NCBI RefSeq assembly: GCF_030503435.1
Contig: NZ_JAUKPO010000017.1
Span: 62,001 to 126,000, forward strand
Origin: Rhodocytophaga aerolata
Lineage (GTDB): Bacteria > Bacteroidota > Bacteroidia > Cytophagales > 172606-1
Direction: 5' to 3'
DNA length: 64,000 nt
The position numbers and the translations under genes are program-made. How positions within the stretch are numbered: position 1 is the stretch's first letter; every line of letters begins with the position of its first letter. The notes under the pieces are model-generated. The model ran no database searches. It worked only from the letters and a program-made list of their open reading frames with translations, and was not told where the DNA came from. This document shows, piece after piece, positions 52,490 to 63,070 of this stretch.

Positions 52490-53938
52490 TTATTTTGTTG
52501 ATGCTACGGATAGTTGTTGGGAAGAAGTACTTGTTTGTAAAGGGATTCCTGTGATAATTTGAAGCTTTTGCTGCTTTTGTTGCAAGGCGGCTACACCATC
52601 AGGGGTTACTTCTGTCTGCCATAGATATACTTTGCGTAAGTGTGGGAACTTTGCTAGCAGTAGAATCCCTTTATCCGTAACGGGATTGCCGTATAGATTG
52701 AGGTATTCAAGAAAAGACAAATCCAGCAGGCGATTAATGCCTTCATCCGTGATTTGGGTGTTCTCCAGATGCAGGCGTGTCAGATTTTCAAATCTGCTTA
52801 TACTTGCCAGTATGCTATCAGAAACGGAAGTGCCATTCAGATCTAGGCTTACTAATTGTTCAGCCAAAGGTGCTAATGCAGATAGATCCTTCATTGCTGG
52901 GGCATTCACCTTTTTTTGCGCCTGCAGGAAAGGCTGATCTTTGGCCAATGGTAAGACTAAAAAGCCAGCGAGGTCGGCCGCTTGTAGGGCTTCTTTCGAA
53001 GCAGGATTTATCTTTTTAGCAAACACTGGATTAATCCATTTACTTTCTGCTGTTCGGTTCGCCAATGCCGCTTTAATGGTGGAGGTCTGCGTGAGTTCTT
53101 TCACCTTCTTATCTGCCGCTGCACCTCCTTGATTTATCCACCAGGCAATCAATTGCATCTCAGAATCGGTGAGCGGATCTTTGCCTTTGGGTGGCATAGC
53201 ATGTTTATCTTCCGGCGGCAGCAACAAACGTTTGTAAAGCTTACTTTGGGCCACCTGACCGGCCTCTACCACAGAACCACCTTTGCCACCGGCCATCAAT
53301 CCAGTAAAGTCATTTAACCGTAAATCTCCTTTCTTTTTAGCCGGATTATGGCAACTAATACAGCGGTTATCTAATATTGGCTGGATAATATCCGTATACA
53401 CCACCGCTTCCGGCAGATTAGTAATTACCTTTGGTTGCTTCTTTTTATTTGCCGATCCGCTCGTAAAGGATTCCATAGAGGTGGGAAAGTAGGCGGTTAG
53501 ATAATCTGCTCCATGGGTAAGAGAACCGCCATAATGGCCTGCCCCCATCATCAAAACCACTGAGAGAGTAAGCATCAGTCCATAAACCCGTTCTTGTAAA
53601 CGGGTGGTATGCTTAGATAGACGTGTTTTTAAAAATAAAGCCACAACAGATGCGCCGGTCATGCCTATTCCCATCCACTGGTGTGTAGCTAAGAGATCTT
53701 CATCGTAACCACCGCCTAAGGATAGAAAATACCCGAATCCGGCTGCTAGTATAGAGCTCAACGCTCCTAAAAACAATACAAATGCACCAGCATGCCGGTA
53801 GCCATCAAAGCGAGGCAGCCGGGAAAACAGCTCAAGCAGAAAAGCGATAAGCAGAAAGCCTATAGGCAAGTGTACAAGAAGGGGGTGGAAACGTCCCAGA
53901 AACAGCACAACTTCAGGTGGGGCGGAAGTATCAAACAT
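52490..53938 (-). CDS. Membrane protein with DUF2231, PSCyt1-type heme motif and leucine-rich repeats
   Basis: A 482-residue protein. Four or so N-terminal hydrophobic segments (~15-140) have the DUF2231-like start FHPLLVHLPIGFLLIAF. A cytochrome-like domain carries CISCHNP (C193, C196, H197). C-terminal leucine-rich repeats (LVSLDLNGTSVSDSILASI; LTRLHLENTQITDEGINRLL; LEYLNLYGNPVTDKGILLLA) complete it. The layout is shared by planctomycete-type degradation clusters. It probably passes electrons at the membrane and binds partners. Confidence 0.88.
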   Translation of the reverse strand: MFDTSAPPEVVLFLGRFHPLLVHLPIGFLLIAFLLELFSRLPRFDGYRHAGAFVLFLGALSSILAAGFGYFLSLGGGYDEDLLATHQWMGIGMTGASVVALFLKTRLSKHTTRLQERVYGLMLTLSVVLMMGAGHYGGSLTHGADYLTAYFPTSMESFTSGSANKKKQPKVITNLPEAVVYTDIIQPILDNRCISCHNPAKKKGDLRLNDFTGLMAGGKGGSVVEAGQVAQSKLYKRLLLPPEDKHAMPPKGKDPLTDSEMQLIAWWINQGGAAADKKVKELTQTSTIKAALANRTAESKWINPVFAKKINPASKEALQAADLAGFLVLPLAKDQPFLQAQKKVNAPAMKDLSALAPLAEQLVSLDLNGTSVSDSILASISRFENLTRLHLENTQITDEGINRLLDLSFLEYLNLYGNPVTDKGILLLAKFPHLRKVYLWQTEVTPDGVAALQQKQQKLQIITGIPLQTSTSSQQLSVASTK

Positions 53939-54063
53939 AAAAAACGCAAATTAATTAAAAGATCCTAATTGATGACACAAGCATCATTTTTACAGAGGCA
54001 ACTGAGTAATTATACTACAGTTCGGATGAAAACCTAATTAATGACTTTCCTACTTTTGTCTAC

Positions 54064-55563
54064 TTAGGCAATAACTTCTTTAATAACCTTACCATGTACA
54101 TCTGTTAAGCGGAAGTTGCGGCCTTGGAAAGCATACGTTAATCTCTCATGATCCATGCCTAATTGGTTTAAGATGGTGGCTTGTAAATCAAAAACGCTGG
54201 TACGCCCACTAATGCCATAATAGCCAATCTCATCAGTTTCGCCATGGGTGTAACCACCTTTGATACCTCCACCAGCCATCCAAACTGTAAAAGCATCCGT
54301 ATGATGGTCCCGGCCTTTAAAGGCCATCTCTTTCCCCTCCCGATTCTCCTGCATGGGTGTACGGCCAAACTCTGCCCCCCATACCACTAAGGTCTCGTCC
54401 AATAATCCTCGCATTTTCAGGTCCTGTAGAAGAGCTGCTACTGGCTTATCAATAGTGTGGCACAAGTTACCGAATCCTTTATCCAGCGCATTATTGGGAT
54501 CATTACCGTGGGAGTCCCAGCCCCAGTCAAATAGTTGCACAAACCGCACGCCTTTTTCCACAAGCCGCCGGGCTAGCAGACAATTATTGGCAAAAGAAGC
54601 TTTACCTGGCTGAGTGCCATACAAATCATGAATGTACGCAGGCTCTTTATTAATATCCATTACTTCTGGTACAGAAACCTGCATGTTAAAAGCCATTTCG
54701 TACTGCGAAATTCTGGAGATGGTTTCGGGATCTTTCATTTCCTGGTAATGCAATTGATTTACTGCATTAATGGTTTCTATTGATTTCTTACGCAAATCAC
54801 GGCTCATTCCGGCAGGATCACCCACATATAAAACTGGTTCACCATGCTGCCGACATTCCACTCCTTGATAAACCGTGGGTAAAAACCCGCTGCCATAACC
54901 GGCTTTACCGGCATCCGGAGCCTTGCCTCCGGAAAGCAACACGATAAAACCTGGCAGATTTTCATTTTCTGAGCCCAGACCATAGGTGGCCCAAGCCCCT
55001 ATACTAGGCTTGCCAAGGCGGGCATTACCAGTTTGCATCAGTAGTTGGGCAGGTGCGTGATTAAACTGGTCGGTATACATAGCTTTGAGAAATGAAACCT
55101 CGTCAACCATTTTACTAAATTCAGGTAAGTGTTGCGACACCCAGGCACCAGATTGTCCGAATTGTTGAAATTTTGCCTGAGGTCCAAGCATTTTGGGTAC
55201 GCCTTTAATAAAGGCAAACTTTTTACCTTCCAACAGCGAAGGTGGGCAATCCAGGCCATTGAGTTTTTGTAGCACAGGTTTGTAATCGAACAGTTCCAAT
55301 TGGGAAGGTGCACCGGCCATATGCAGGAAAATAACTGACTTGGCTTTTGCTGGAAAATGCGGCTCTAAAGGCATAAAAGGTTTGCTTAGGTCACGAACCA
55401 GCCCACCTGTCGGTGATGATGAATCATTACCGGATTTTAGCCAGTTACAACCAATCAAAGATGTTAAAGCTGCTGCTCCTAATCCAGTCATACATTTCCA
55501 GAGAAAATGCCTGCGTGTCTGATATTCGGCCTTGCGTACCTGTGCTTCTTCAAAAATATTCAT
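54064..55563 (-). CDS. DUF1501-family exported protein
   Basis: A 499-residue protein with a Tat-type signal (RRHFLWKCMTGLGAAALTSLIGC, ~17-39) and the DUF1501/sulfatase-fold motifs (HMAGAPSQLELFDYKP; DWGWDSHGNDPNNALDKGF; WGAEFGRTPMQENREGKE; GRDHHTDAFTVWMAGGGIKGG). DUF1501 genes nearly always pair with PSD1 genes, as here. The enzymatic role is not established. Confidence 0.92.
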   Translation of the reverse strand: MNIFEEAQVRKAEYQTRRHFLWKCMTGLGAAALTSLIGCNWLKSGNDSSSPTGGLVRDLSKPFMPLEPHFPAKAKSVIFLHMAGAPSQLELFDYKPVLQKLNGLDCPPSLLEGKKFAFIKGVPKMLGPQAKFQQFGQSGAWVSQHLPEFSKMVDEVSFLKAMYTDQFNHAPAQLLMQTGNARLGKPSIGAWATYGLGSENENLPGFIVLLSGGKAPDAGKAGYGSGFLPTVYQGVECRQHGEPVLYVGDPAGMSRDLRKKSIETINAVNQLHYQEMKDPETISRISQYEMAFNMQVSVPEVMDINKEPAYIHDLYGTQPGKASFANNCLLARRLVEKGVRFVQLFDWGWDSHGNDPNNALDKGFGNLCHTIDKPVAALLQDLKMRGLLDETLVVWGAEFGRTPMQENREGKEMAFKGRDHHTDAFTVWMAGGGIKGGYTHGETDEIGYYGISGRTSVFDLQATILNQLGMDHERLTYAFQGRNFRLTDVHGKVIKEVIA

Positions 55564-55711
55564 GGTGCAACTATTAATTTTGTTTTAATTATTCCTTATT
55601 GCCAGAAAGTATTTGAGACCACAAAATGGAATTAGTCAACAAATGCCTTTGGGGTATAAATCTTTCAGATGTTCAACTACCTACTATTTGGTAGAAAATT
55701 TCTACAGAAAC

Positions 55712-58465
55712 TCATTCTTTCATTACAAACTCATCCAGGTTTAAAATCGCATTAGCTACCAATGTTAAAGCGGCCAGCTGGGGTGGGTTTCTATTGGTTG
55801 AGTAAGTTTCTTTGCCCAAAAATGAAACTACCTGATGAGGATTTTGCTTGTAAAAAGTATCCGCCTCATGGTAAAATTTAGTCAGCAATTTTAGTTTGGC
55901 TTCCGGTACCTGACGGAAAAGAGCAGAATAGTATCCTGCTGCAATCTGTTTTTCAGGAACTTCTTCAGCCATCTGCATTTTTTGAGCTAAACCACGGGCT
56001 GCCATCAAATATACTGTGTCATTCAAGGTAACCAGGGCTTGCAAGGGTGTATTGGTCCGGATACGTCTGGAAACGCATATCTCGCGACCAGCCGCATCGA
56101 AGGTAAGTAAGGAGGGATACGGACTTGAACGACGCCAGAAAGTATAGATAGCCCGCCGGAAAGCATCTTCTCCAGGACTGGTTTCCCATTTCATATCGCT
56201 GTATACTACCTTCCATACTCCCTCGGGTTGCATAGGCATGACACTCTTCCCATACATCTTTTGGCTCAGCAAACCGCCTACAGATAATGCCTGATCCCGG
56301 ACTTGCTCCGCCGTGAGACGAAAACGGGGCCCCCTGGCAAGCAGTCGGTTAGCCGGGTCCTTCTCAATCAGCTCCGGAGAAGTAACAGACGATTGGCGGT
56401 AGGTATGGGATAAAACCATCAATTTAAGGAGTTTTTTTACTTGCCAGCCTTGTTGGCGCTGAAAGTTCATCGCCAGCCAATCTAGCAGTTCGGGATGGGA
56501 AGGCTGGGTCCCTTGCGAGCCGAAGTCTTCCATACTCTCTACCAGGCCATATCCAAAAAGCTGCTCCCAAAAACGGTTTACCGTTACACGTGCCGTGAGT
56601 GGGTTTTCCGGGCTCACCAGCCATTGCGCCAGGCCCAAACGATTTTTAGGATAAGAGTCAAATGATGGCAATATTTCCGGTGTTCCTGGCTGTACTTCTT
56701 TTCCTTTAGTCAGCCAGTTGCCCCGGTCAAACATATGGGTACGGCGCCTAAATTCTGCCGGGTTCTCCTGCATAACAGGCGTTTTTTCGGCATTGGCATT
56801 CAAAAGCTGCAGCAGCGTTTCTTTAGCTTTAGCGTACTCTGCTTTGTCAATTGTTTGAGGCAAGTCAGTAAACAAAATCCAGTCTATCTGGAAAACATAA
56901 TCCTGGGCGTTTTTCAAGCTTGAGTTCTGGAATACAAAATATAAATCGTGCTTACCCGATGTTTGTTTAATTGAAATGATTTCCCGTTGTGCAGGTTGCC
57001 GCTTCCCATTCACTGATTGAGGTACTTTATATTCTGCCAGTATTTCTCCATCTAATCGGTCTTTCCGGATTTTGAGCGTACCACCATTACGAGTCGATAT
57101 ATTTAGAATAAGGTTTGTTTTGCCAGTTAAATCTATTCCTTTCAGACGGGCAAAACCATCATGGCCACCACCTAAATATTTCCCATCGATTAAAGCCGCA
57201 TTTGTAAGCTGGTCAAACGTATGGGGATGTATCTTCGGTTCACCAATCCGCACCAGACTTTCCATTCGGTCTAGTTCCTGTTGTTGCTGCGTAGGGGGCA
57301 ATGCCTGCTTTACCCAATCTTTAAGTTGAGTTATTTTAAGCTCATCGGCCGGATCAAAATGTACTAGCGTGGGAGCTTCACTGGGAACATCCTCATCCCG
57401 GGTGTTGTCAAAAAATGCCATCGACTGATAAAATTCCTCGTGTTTAATGGGATCATAAGGGTGGCTGTGGCATTGTACGCAACTCATGGTAACGCCTTGC
57501 CATACTTCCCAAGTATTGCTTACCCGGTCCAGCAGCGCTGCCGTACGGAATTCTTCATCATCCGTGCCACCCTCATCATTATTAGCAGTGTTGCGATGGT
57601 ATGTAGTGGCAATAAGTTGTTCTTCGGTTGGCTGTGGCAACAAATCACCAGCCAGTTGTTCAATGGTGAATTCACTAAATGGTTTGTCTTCGTTAAAAGA
57701 TTTGATTACATAATCACGATAGCGCCACACATTTCTGTACTGGTCTTTTTCATAGCCTTTCGTGTCAGAATAGCGGGCCATATCCAACCACATTGCAGCC
57801 CACCGTTCACCAAAATGCGGAGAGGCCAGCAAACGGTCTACTTGTTTCTCGTAAGCCTGGGAAGATGTATCATTTGTAAAAACCTGCACTTCTATTTCTG
57901 TAGGAGGCAACCCAGTTAAATCAAGGCTTAGCCTGCGCAGTAAAACAGATTTTGAAGCTTCCGGCATTGGGGTAAGTCCCTGTTGTTGAAGCTTTGCCCA
58001 GATAAAATTGTCTATTGGATTGATAGCCTTGCCCGAAGTATCAGCAGGTACCGATGGCTTCTGCGGTGCAATATATGCCCAGTGTTTGGACCAATGTGCC
58101 CCTTGTTTTATCCATTCTTTAAGCTTGGCTATTTCCTCAGTAGATAAAGGTTGCGCGTGATAGGGCATCCGTTCTTCAGTATCCTGGGAAGTAAGGCGGC
58201 GCATGAATTCACTGTTGTCAGGGTCTCCGGGAATAATAGCTGGCTTTCCTGAATCTGTTTTGCGTAAGGCATCCTCCCTGGAAAACAGACTAAAGCCGGC
58301 GCTTTCCTTTACACCTCCATGGCACGAAATACATTTGGTATTTAGAATTGGCCGGATGTCAGCATTAAAATCTATGGAGTCTGAAGGTTGCCTGGTACAG
58401 CTAAGGTAAGCTGTAACGGCTATTAAGAGGATCGATAAAGATGTATAAAAATATTTACCGAGCAT
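55712..58465 (-). CDS. PSD1 protein: cytochrome-type domain with DUF1549 and DUF1553
   Basis: A 917-residue lipoprotein (Cys 23). It has a PSCyt1-type heme motif CISCHGG (C45, C48, H49), then DUF1549 (about 150-380, containing [19 protein letters not shown]) and, towards the C-terminus, DUF1553 ([25 protein letters not shown] onwards). A carbohydrate-binding-like insert lies between (~430-540). These proteins are abundant in Planctomycetota/Verrucomicrobiota and some Bacteroidota in polysaccharide-degradation loci. It is likely a periplasmic redox enzyme acting on sugars, coupled to the DUF1501 partner. Confidence 0.92.
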   Translation of the reverse strand: MLGKYFYTSLSILLIAVTAYLSCTRQPSDSIDFNADIRPILNTKCISCHGGVKESAGFSLFSREDALRKTDSGKPAIIPGDPDNSEFMRRLTSQDTEERMPYHAQPLSTEEIAKLKEWIKQGAHWSKHWAYIAPQKPSVPADTSGKAINPIDNFIWAKLQQQGLTPMPEASKSVLLRRLSLDLTGLPPTEIEVQVFTNDTSSQAYEKQVDRLLASPHFGERWAAMWLDMARYSDTKGYEKDQYRNVWRYRDYVIKSFNEDKPFSEFTIEQLAGDLLPQPTEEQLIATTYHRNTANNDEGGTDDEEFRTAALLDRVSNTWEVWQGVTMSCVQCHSHPYDPIKHEEFYQSMAFFDNTRDEDVPSEAPTLVHFDPADELKITQLKDWVKQALPPTQQQQELDRMESLVRIGEPKIHPHTFDQLTNAALIDGKYLGGGHDGFARLKGIDLTGKTNLILNISTRNGGTLKIRKDRLDGEILAEYKVPQSVNGKRQPAQREIISIKQTSGKHDLYFVFQNSSLKNAQDYVFQIDWILFTDLPQTIDKAEYAKAKETLLQLLNANAEKTPVMQENPAEFRRRTHMFDRGNWLTKGKEVQPGTPEILPSFDSYPKNRLGLAQWLVSPENPLTARVTVNRFWEQLFGYGLVESMEDFGSQGTQPSHPELLDWLAMNFQRQQGWQVKKLLKLMVLSHTYRQSSVTSPELIEKDPANRLLARGPRFRLTAEQVRDQALSVGGLLSQKMYGKSVMPMQPEGVWKVVYSDMKWETSPGEDAFRRAIYTFWRRSSPYPSLLTFDAAGREICVSRRIRTNTPLQALVTLNDTVYLMAARGLAQKMQMAEEVPEKQIAAGYYSALFRQVPEAKLKLLTKFYHEADTFYKQNPHQVVSFLGKETYSTNRNPPQLAALTLVANAILNLDEFVMKE

Positions 58466-59222
58466 TATATATAAAATTAGAAGTTACTTAACAATTGTGC
58501 TGCACACCTTACCCAAAACTTATTAATTTAAAGGCTGGGAGTCTATAAAGGTAACATAATGATTATAATCATTATAATTATTATACAATATTACCTCCTT
58601 ATGTGAGGTTAAACAATAGAGATAAATGGGGTAATGATGGATGTTTTTATTATCCAATTACTAATCATGCTCAGAGGACAGCCTCATTAGAAATAGGTTT
58701 CTTTGAAATTCAGGCAAGAATAGAAACTTAACTTGTTATTGAAATTTAATTTTCATACAGTCTCTAATTTCTTCTGTTTTCTTTAAGTTGCTAACTATTT
58801 TAGGGGAAGGTAGGCCGGTGAGCCATCTTGTGCTACCCTCTCTTTTAATAATTTTTCGTAGAGATTCCAGGGGGACTCGTCCGGAAAAAAAATGACGATT
58901 TTAGATTGATAAAAAATGAAATTTCAATAACAGATATAGCTTGACAAAAGTAAAATATTTCTTTTTTTGTACACTTGAATACTGATTTAACTTGACAATA
59001 AAAACATAATAGTTTTATCAGCCTATAGCCTGGGAAGACTTTTAGCTTCTGAAAAACTCATCTTCATTATGAGTTAAAAAAGCATGAATAAATCTCCAAC
59101 TATTAGAAAAGTACAGGTTGTGATTATAAAAAGAACTCTAAATTTGTCATTCATTAAAATGCTGTTTCAGTCTAATAAGCGCATTAGTTTTGTTTTTTTG
59201 AGAATATCACACATATTGATGC
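58466..59222 (+). other. Non-coding gap with palindrome and possible gene remnant
   Basis: A perfect 20-bp palindrome (ATAATGATTATAATCATTAT, 58,556-58,575) lies ~90 bp before the PSD1 start, a possible operator. On the minus strand from ~58,890 to 58,795 an open stretch reads PDESPWNLYEKLLKERVAQ and stops; it looks protein-like but has no start and no recognised family. The rest is AT-rich with nothing identified. Confidence 0.4.
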
Positions 59223-60059
59223 ATGGATAAAAAATATGGCTGTTCCGAAAAACATATTGCTCATTATACCAGTTGCAGAACCCCTAAATCTATAGAAATC
59301 AATGGCGACCTGGAGAAACCGGTTTGGCAAAGAGCCCAGAAATCACCCCGGTTTGTAGATATGGTAACAGGAGAACCCGGCTTTTTTGATACTAGGTCTG
59401 CAGTGCTGTGGGATGATCAAAACTTGTATATAGCTTTTTGGGTGGAAGAACCTTTTGTACAGGCGCACCTCACCGAGCGGGATTCTTTGATCTTTAATGA
59501 GAATGACATTGAAGTGTTTATAGATGGTGACGATGCATATTATGAGTTTGAAATCAATGCTTTAGGAACAGTTTATGAAGTGTTTTTCATCTGGCGGGAT
59601 GCCTACAAAAAAGGTTCGAAGTTCGATGTGCCGGAGTTCGACTTAATTGATCAGAAAGCCTTATCCTTTGGCGGAAATGAAGACCGCATGGCCGATTCCT
59701 TCTGGCATGGCCGCCATCCCCGCAAAACCAGGTGGGCTTTTATTAACTGGGATTTTCCTGGTATGCAATCTGCCGTACGGGTGCAAGGTACGATTAATGA
59801 TAACACTGATATAGACAAAGGCTGGACAGTAGAACTGGCGTTTCCCTGGGCGGGGATGAAATCTTTAGCCAATGGCCGGTCTTTACCCCCCAAAGATGGA
59901 GATACCTGGCGGCTTTTTCTGGGCAGATTCCAGAAACTCACCCCCAGCGGACAGGAAGTAAACCCTCATCCGGCATGGGCCTGGAACAGACACGGCGTAT
60001 ATGATACCCACTTGCCTGAATGCTTTACCTATATTCATTTCTCGGATAAGATTATTTAA
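59223..60059 (+). CDS. CBM9-like carbohydrate-binding protein
   Basis: A 278-residue protein with a CBM9/DOMON-like beta-sandwich: SIEINGDLEKPVWQRAQKSPRFVDMV near the start, AVLWDDQNLYIAFWVEEPFVQA, and NENDIEVFIDGDDAYYEFEINALGTVYE. No signal peptide or catalytic domain is evident. Such single-domain proteins occur beside glycosidases and heparinase-like genes in Bacteroidota. It converges on the GH2 gene across a shared terminator. Confidence 0.85.
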   Translation: MDKKYGCSEKHIAHYTSCRTPKSIEINGDLEKPVWQRAQKSPRFVDMVTGEPGFFDTRSAVLWDDQNLYIAFWVEEPFVQAHLTERDSLIFNENDIEVFIDGDDAYYEFEINALGTVYEVFFIWRDAYKKGSKFDVPEFDLIDQKALSFGGNEDRMADSFWHGRHPRKTRWAFINWDFPGMQSAVRVQGTINDNTDIDKGWTVELAFPWAGMKSLANGRSLPPKDGDTWRLFLGRFQKLTPSGQEVNPHPAWAWNRHGVYDTHLPECFTYIHFSDKII

Positions 60060-60100
60060 AACGGAAAGCCTTGAATCTATAGATTCAAGGCTTTCCGTTT
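60059..60100. terminator. Bidirectional terminator, 42-bp perfect palindrome
   Basis: Arms of 21 bp (starting AAACGGAAAGCCTTGAATC) are perfectly complementary without a spacer. T-runs end both strands, and it sits between two converging genes. Confidence 0.85.
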
Positions 60101-60124
60101 ATACTTTGTCTAATGTTCAGATGT

Positions 60125-62989
60125 TTAATTCATCAGTCCCTTTATCTTTTCTACCTCTACCTGAATAGCCGGCTGGCATGCATTACTTGTCATGTAGTGG
60201 CGCAGGCTATAAAGCAATTGCCTGGCTTCCGGTCGTTTATCCTGGTCAGCAAGTAGGTCGATACCCGACACGAGGAGTTTTCCTTTTCCTACCATGCATT
60301 CAAAAAGCAGACCGAGCGGCTGGGCCGTTACCCAATCGTCAATCACCCGGACAATCGGCTTCAGATCGGGAGCTACAGCATCCAGGCGGATGGCACTCGA
60401 ATGACTCATGGCATCCCACCATTGCCAGTTACTATGATATTCTGTTGGAAAAGCTTGCAGGGCTGGGTGACTGGGGTCGCAAAGAATACCTAGAGTATTT
60501 GGTGCCTGGCCATTTGTCCAGGCGGTGTTCCAGAAGATGCTGGAGAATCCGATTTTTACATCTCCTCCTTTATCTGGCTTAATGGATCCTTTTTTTGGCG
60601 TAAGCAACACATTGCCACCCTTGCGGAGTACTTTAAGCGCTCTTTCATCCAATTGCTGGGTAATTAGAATATTGTCATTGCCGGTGGGAAGGGTGGAGGG
60701 ATAGACAAAAAGATCCCAGGTATTTTGGTAGTTGCCAATGGCTACTGTCAGCACCAGCTTACCAGGTTGAATGATTGACGTGAGGGACTGCTTGATCTCT
60801 CCTAGCTTAATGGCATTTCCAAGCGCAATATTCGTCTTGGCAAGCTGTCCGCCCAATACTGTTTTTCCGGTGGCATCAGATAGGGTCCAAGATGGAATTA
60901 CTTCCTGTAGTTCGCTTTCCCCAAAATGAGCTACTTCCACAGGTATACGTAGTTCTTCATTATTCAGGTATATCATTTTGGGAAGTCGGGCCAATGGAAC
61001 TGTTGTATTACAGAAGCGGCTGTATTCCTTGCCAGTGATATAACCTTTGTCTTCCCAGAAAGGATTGAGTACACCTACCAGTGCTGTGCCCTGTCCTGGA
61101 AAATCATGTAAATCCAACAGCTGGAATCCGCCGAAGCCAGGCGTGCGCAGAGCCGCTTCAATATCTGCCTTATAACACAGCGCCTGCAACTTGCCCGAAG
61201 CCAGCAAAAAACTATCTGCTAGGCTGGCCATACCATGATCCCGTAATTTTTCCTGGAATATTTCAAAATTCTTGGCTTTAAGTACCCCATTGTACTTGGC
61301 GATTTCTTTAAAATCGGGATACACGCACCACTGACCAATTTCATGGCTTACCGTAGGGTGCTGCCACTTGGCTATGGTATCAGACCAGTCGTAATTGCTA
61401 CTCGGCGGCTGGCTGTTAATAATGCTTTTTAGTCCGGCTCCCCACGCTTGAATCCGCGGATCTGGCGTGCTGTTATAGTCACTCTCAGAAGTGACCGGCC
61501 ATCCGGCAGCTGTTGTATACAGCAGACGCGGGTCTTTCTCCTGCCATTGTTTTACAAAATTGGTTAGGTATTTTACGTGGTTTTTGCCGGCAGGCTCATT
61601 TCCGTAGGTCAGCATACAAAAAGAAGGATGATTACCATATGCCTTTACCATGCGTTCGCTTTCAGCGTAAATGTACTGATCTAATGGACTTCCATCGCCA
61701 ATGGTAGCCCCTTGGTTTGCCCAGGAACTACTTTCCAGTTGTAGGTAAAATCCTGCCTGGTCGGCGGCTTCAAAAGCTGCTTTGGGTGGACACCAGGAGT
61801 GAAAACGCATGTGATTCAATCCATAGGATTTACACACTTCAAATATGCGTGTCCAGGATGCTACGTCTGTAGGCGGATAACCAGTTTTTGGAAAAATAGC
61901 GCATTCCAAAGTGCCACGCAAAAAGGTAGGACGACCATTAATGGTAAACTGGGTGCCTGTTGTTGCAAACTCACGCATCCCAAAAGATGTTTCTTTCTCA
62001 TGTACTATTCCTTTGCCAGTTGTGAGTTTAACTTGTAATGAATAGAGGTTGGGCTTAAATTCATCCCAAAGCAAGGGTGCTGCTCCCATGGGATAAACCA
62101 ATTCAAGTACCGTACTATCTCCGGTTAAATTTACTTCTTTACGCAGTGGAGTTAATTTTTCGGCTTGCGGATTAGTGGAGGTAGCTAGCAATTCAATACT
62201 AGCTTTTCCCGGTTTACCGGCAGGTCGCCGAATCGTTACTTTGGCGGTAATTTGCTTGTTCTGGAGATCCGGATATACTTGTACCTCTTGAATCGAAACA
62301 ACCGGACGGGTAGCCAGGAATAGTTGCCCTACCATGCCATTCCAGTTACTTTGCGTATGATCGGATATGCTATGTGAGTTTTGTCCTACATTGAACTCTT
62401 TTACCCGGTTATCAATGCGAATGGTGAGTTGGTGGGTTCCGGGTGCTAATGATTCAGTTAGGTCAAATATGTGCGGTGTGCCTAAGCTGTTTTGCATACC
62501 TATAGGTTTATTGTCCACCCAAAGGGTAGTTTCCCAGTGACTACGTTCAATAAAGAGCTCAATGCCTTTTCCTTTCCAGGTGTTGGGAATGGTGACGGTT
62601 TTCTGGTACCAGGCGGGGCCTTTGTAATACTTCACAGGTTGCAACCAGAAGGGCACTTTAATATTACCTGGTTGCCGGTATTTTGCGTATTCTGGGTTTT
62701 TAAAATAAGCCGAATCGAAAATGCTGCCAGTCCAGGGCGTTTCTAAACTAATATCATACCCTTTGTCATTAGAAGCCATGGAGCCGGGAAGTCGTATATT
62801 GTCTTTTAGTTTTTTTGTAAACCATTCTCCCTGTACACCTTCATCCTGCGGATCTATGCCAAAAGCCCACTCTCCCGAAAGGTCTATTTTCTCATTGTTT
62901 TGAGCATACGCAGAAACAAAAGATAAAATGCAAAGCTGACAAATCCAGAAGACGATGTTCAGTCTATAATTTTTGGGTGTTTTTCTCAT
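60125..62989 (-). CDS. Glycoside hydrolase family 2 enzyme
   Basis: A 954-residue exported enzyme (signal peptide ~1-29, ending SAYAQ). It has a GH2 N-terminal sugar-binding domain (~35-230), an immunoglobulin-like domain and a TIM barrel. The acid/base Glu is in TYGNEPAG (E465) and the probable nucleophile in VSHEIGQW (E550). GH2 includes beta-galactosidases, -glucuronidases and -mannosidases; which applies is not clear. It is followed on the same strand by nothing before the terminator, and the DUF5107/TPR gene lies upstream. Confidence 0.88.
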   Translation of the reverse strand: MRKTPKNYRLNIVFWICQLCILSFVSAYAQNNEKIDLSGEWAFGIDPQDEGVQGEWFTKKLKDNIRLPGSMASNDKGYDISLETPWTGSIFDSAYFKNPEYAKYRQPGNIKVPFWLQPVKYYKGPAWYQKTVTIPNTWKGKGIELFIERSHWETTLWVDNKPIGMQNSLGTPHIFDLTESLAPGTHQLTIRIDNRVKEFNVGQNSHSISDHTQSNWNGMVGQLFLATRPVVSIQEVQVYPDLQNKQITAKVTIRRPAGKPGKASIELLATSTNPQAEKLTPLRKEVNLTGDSTVLELVYPMGAAPLLWDEFKPNLYSLQVKLTTGKGIVHEKETSFGMREFATTGTQFTINGRPTFLRGTLECAIFPKTGYPPTDVASWTRIFEVCKSYGLNHMRFHSWCPPKAAFEAADQAGFYLQLESSSWANQGATIGDGSPLDQYIYAESERMVKAYGNHPSFCMLTYGNEPAGKNHVKYLTNFVKQWQEKDPRLLYTTAAGWPVTSESDYNSTPDPRIQAWGAGLKSIINSQPPSSNYDWSDTIAKWQHPTVSHEIGQWCVYPDFKEIAKYNGVLKAKNFEIFQEKLRDHGMASLADSFLLASGKLQALCYKADIEAALRTPGFGGFQLLDLHDFPGQGTALVGVLNPFWEDKGYITGKEYSRFCNTTVPLARLPKMIYLNNEELRIPVEVAHFGESELQEVIPSWTLSDATGKTVLGGQLAKTNIALGNAIKLGEIKQSLTSIIQPGKLVLTVAIGNYQNTWDLFVYPSTLPTGNDNILITQQLDERALKVLRKGGNVLLTPKKGSIKPDKGGDVKIGFSSIFWNTAWTNGQAPNTLGILCDPSHPALQAFPTEYHSNWQWWDAMSHSSAIRLDAVAPDLKPIVRVIDDWVTAQPLGLLFECMVGKGKLLVSGIDLLADQDKRPEARQLLYSLRHYMTSNACQPAIQVEVEKIKGLMN

Positions 62990-63070
62990 GATAAAGGAGT
63001 TAATAAGCGGCTTATAAAAATATTTATATGCGATTCAGCTACGACCAGCATTGTAAAAGGCAGTGTTGTG

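Noticed and set aside
57440-57919. Plus-strand ORF of 159 aa opposite the PSD1 gene
   Set aside because: It lies entirely opposite the well-supported DUF1549 region and has no protein-like features.
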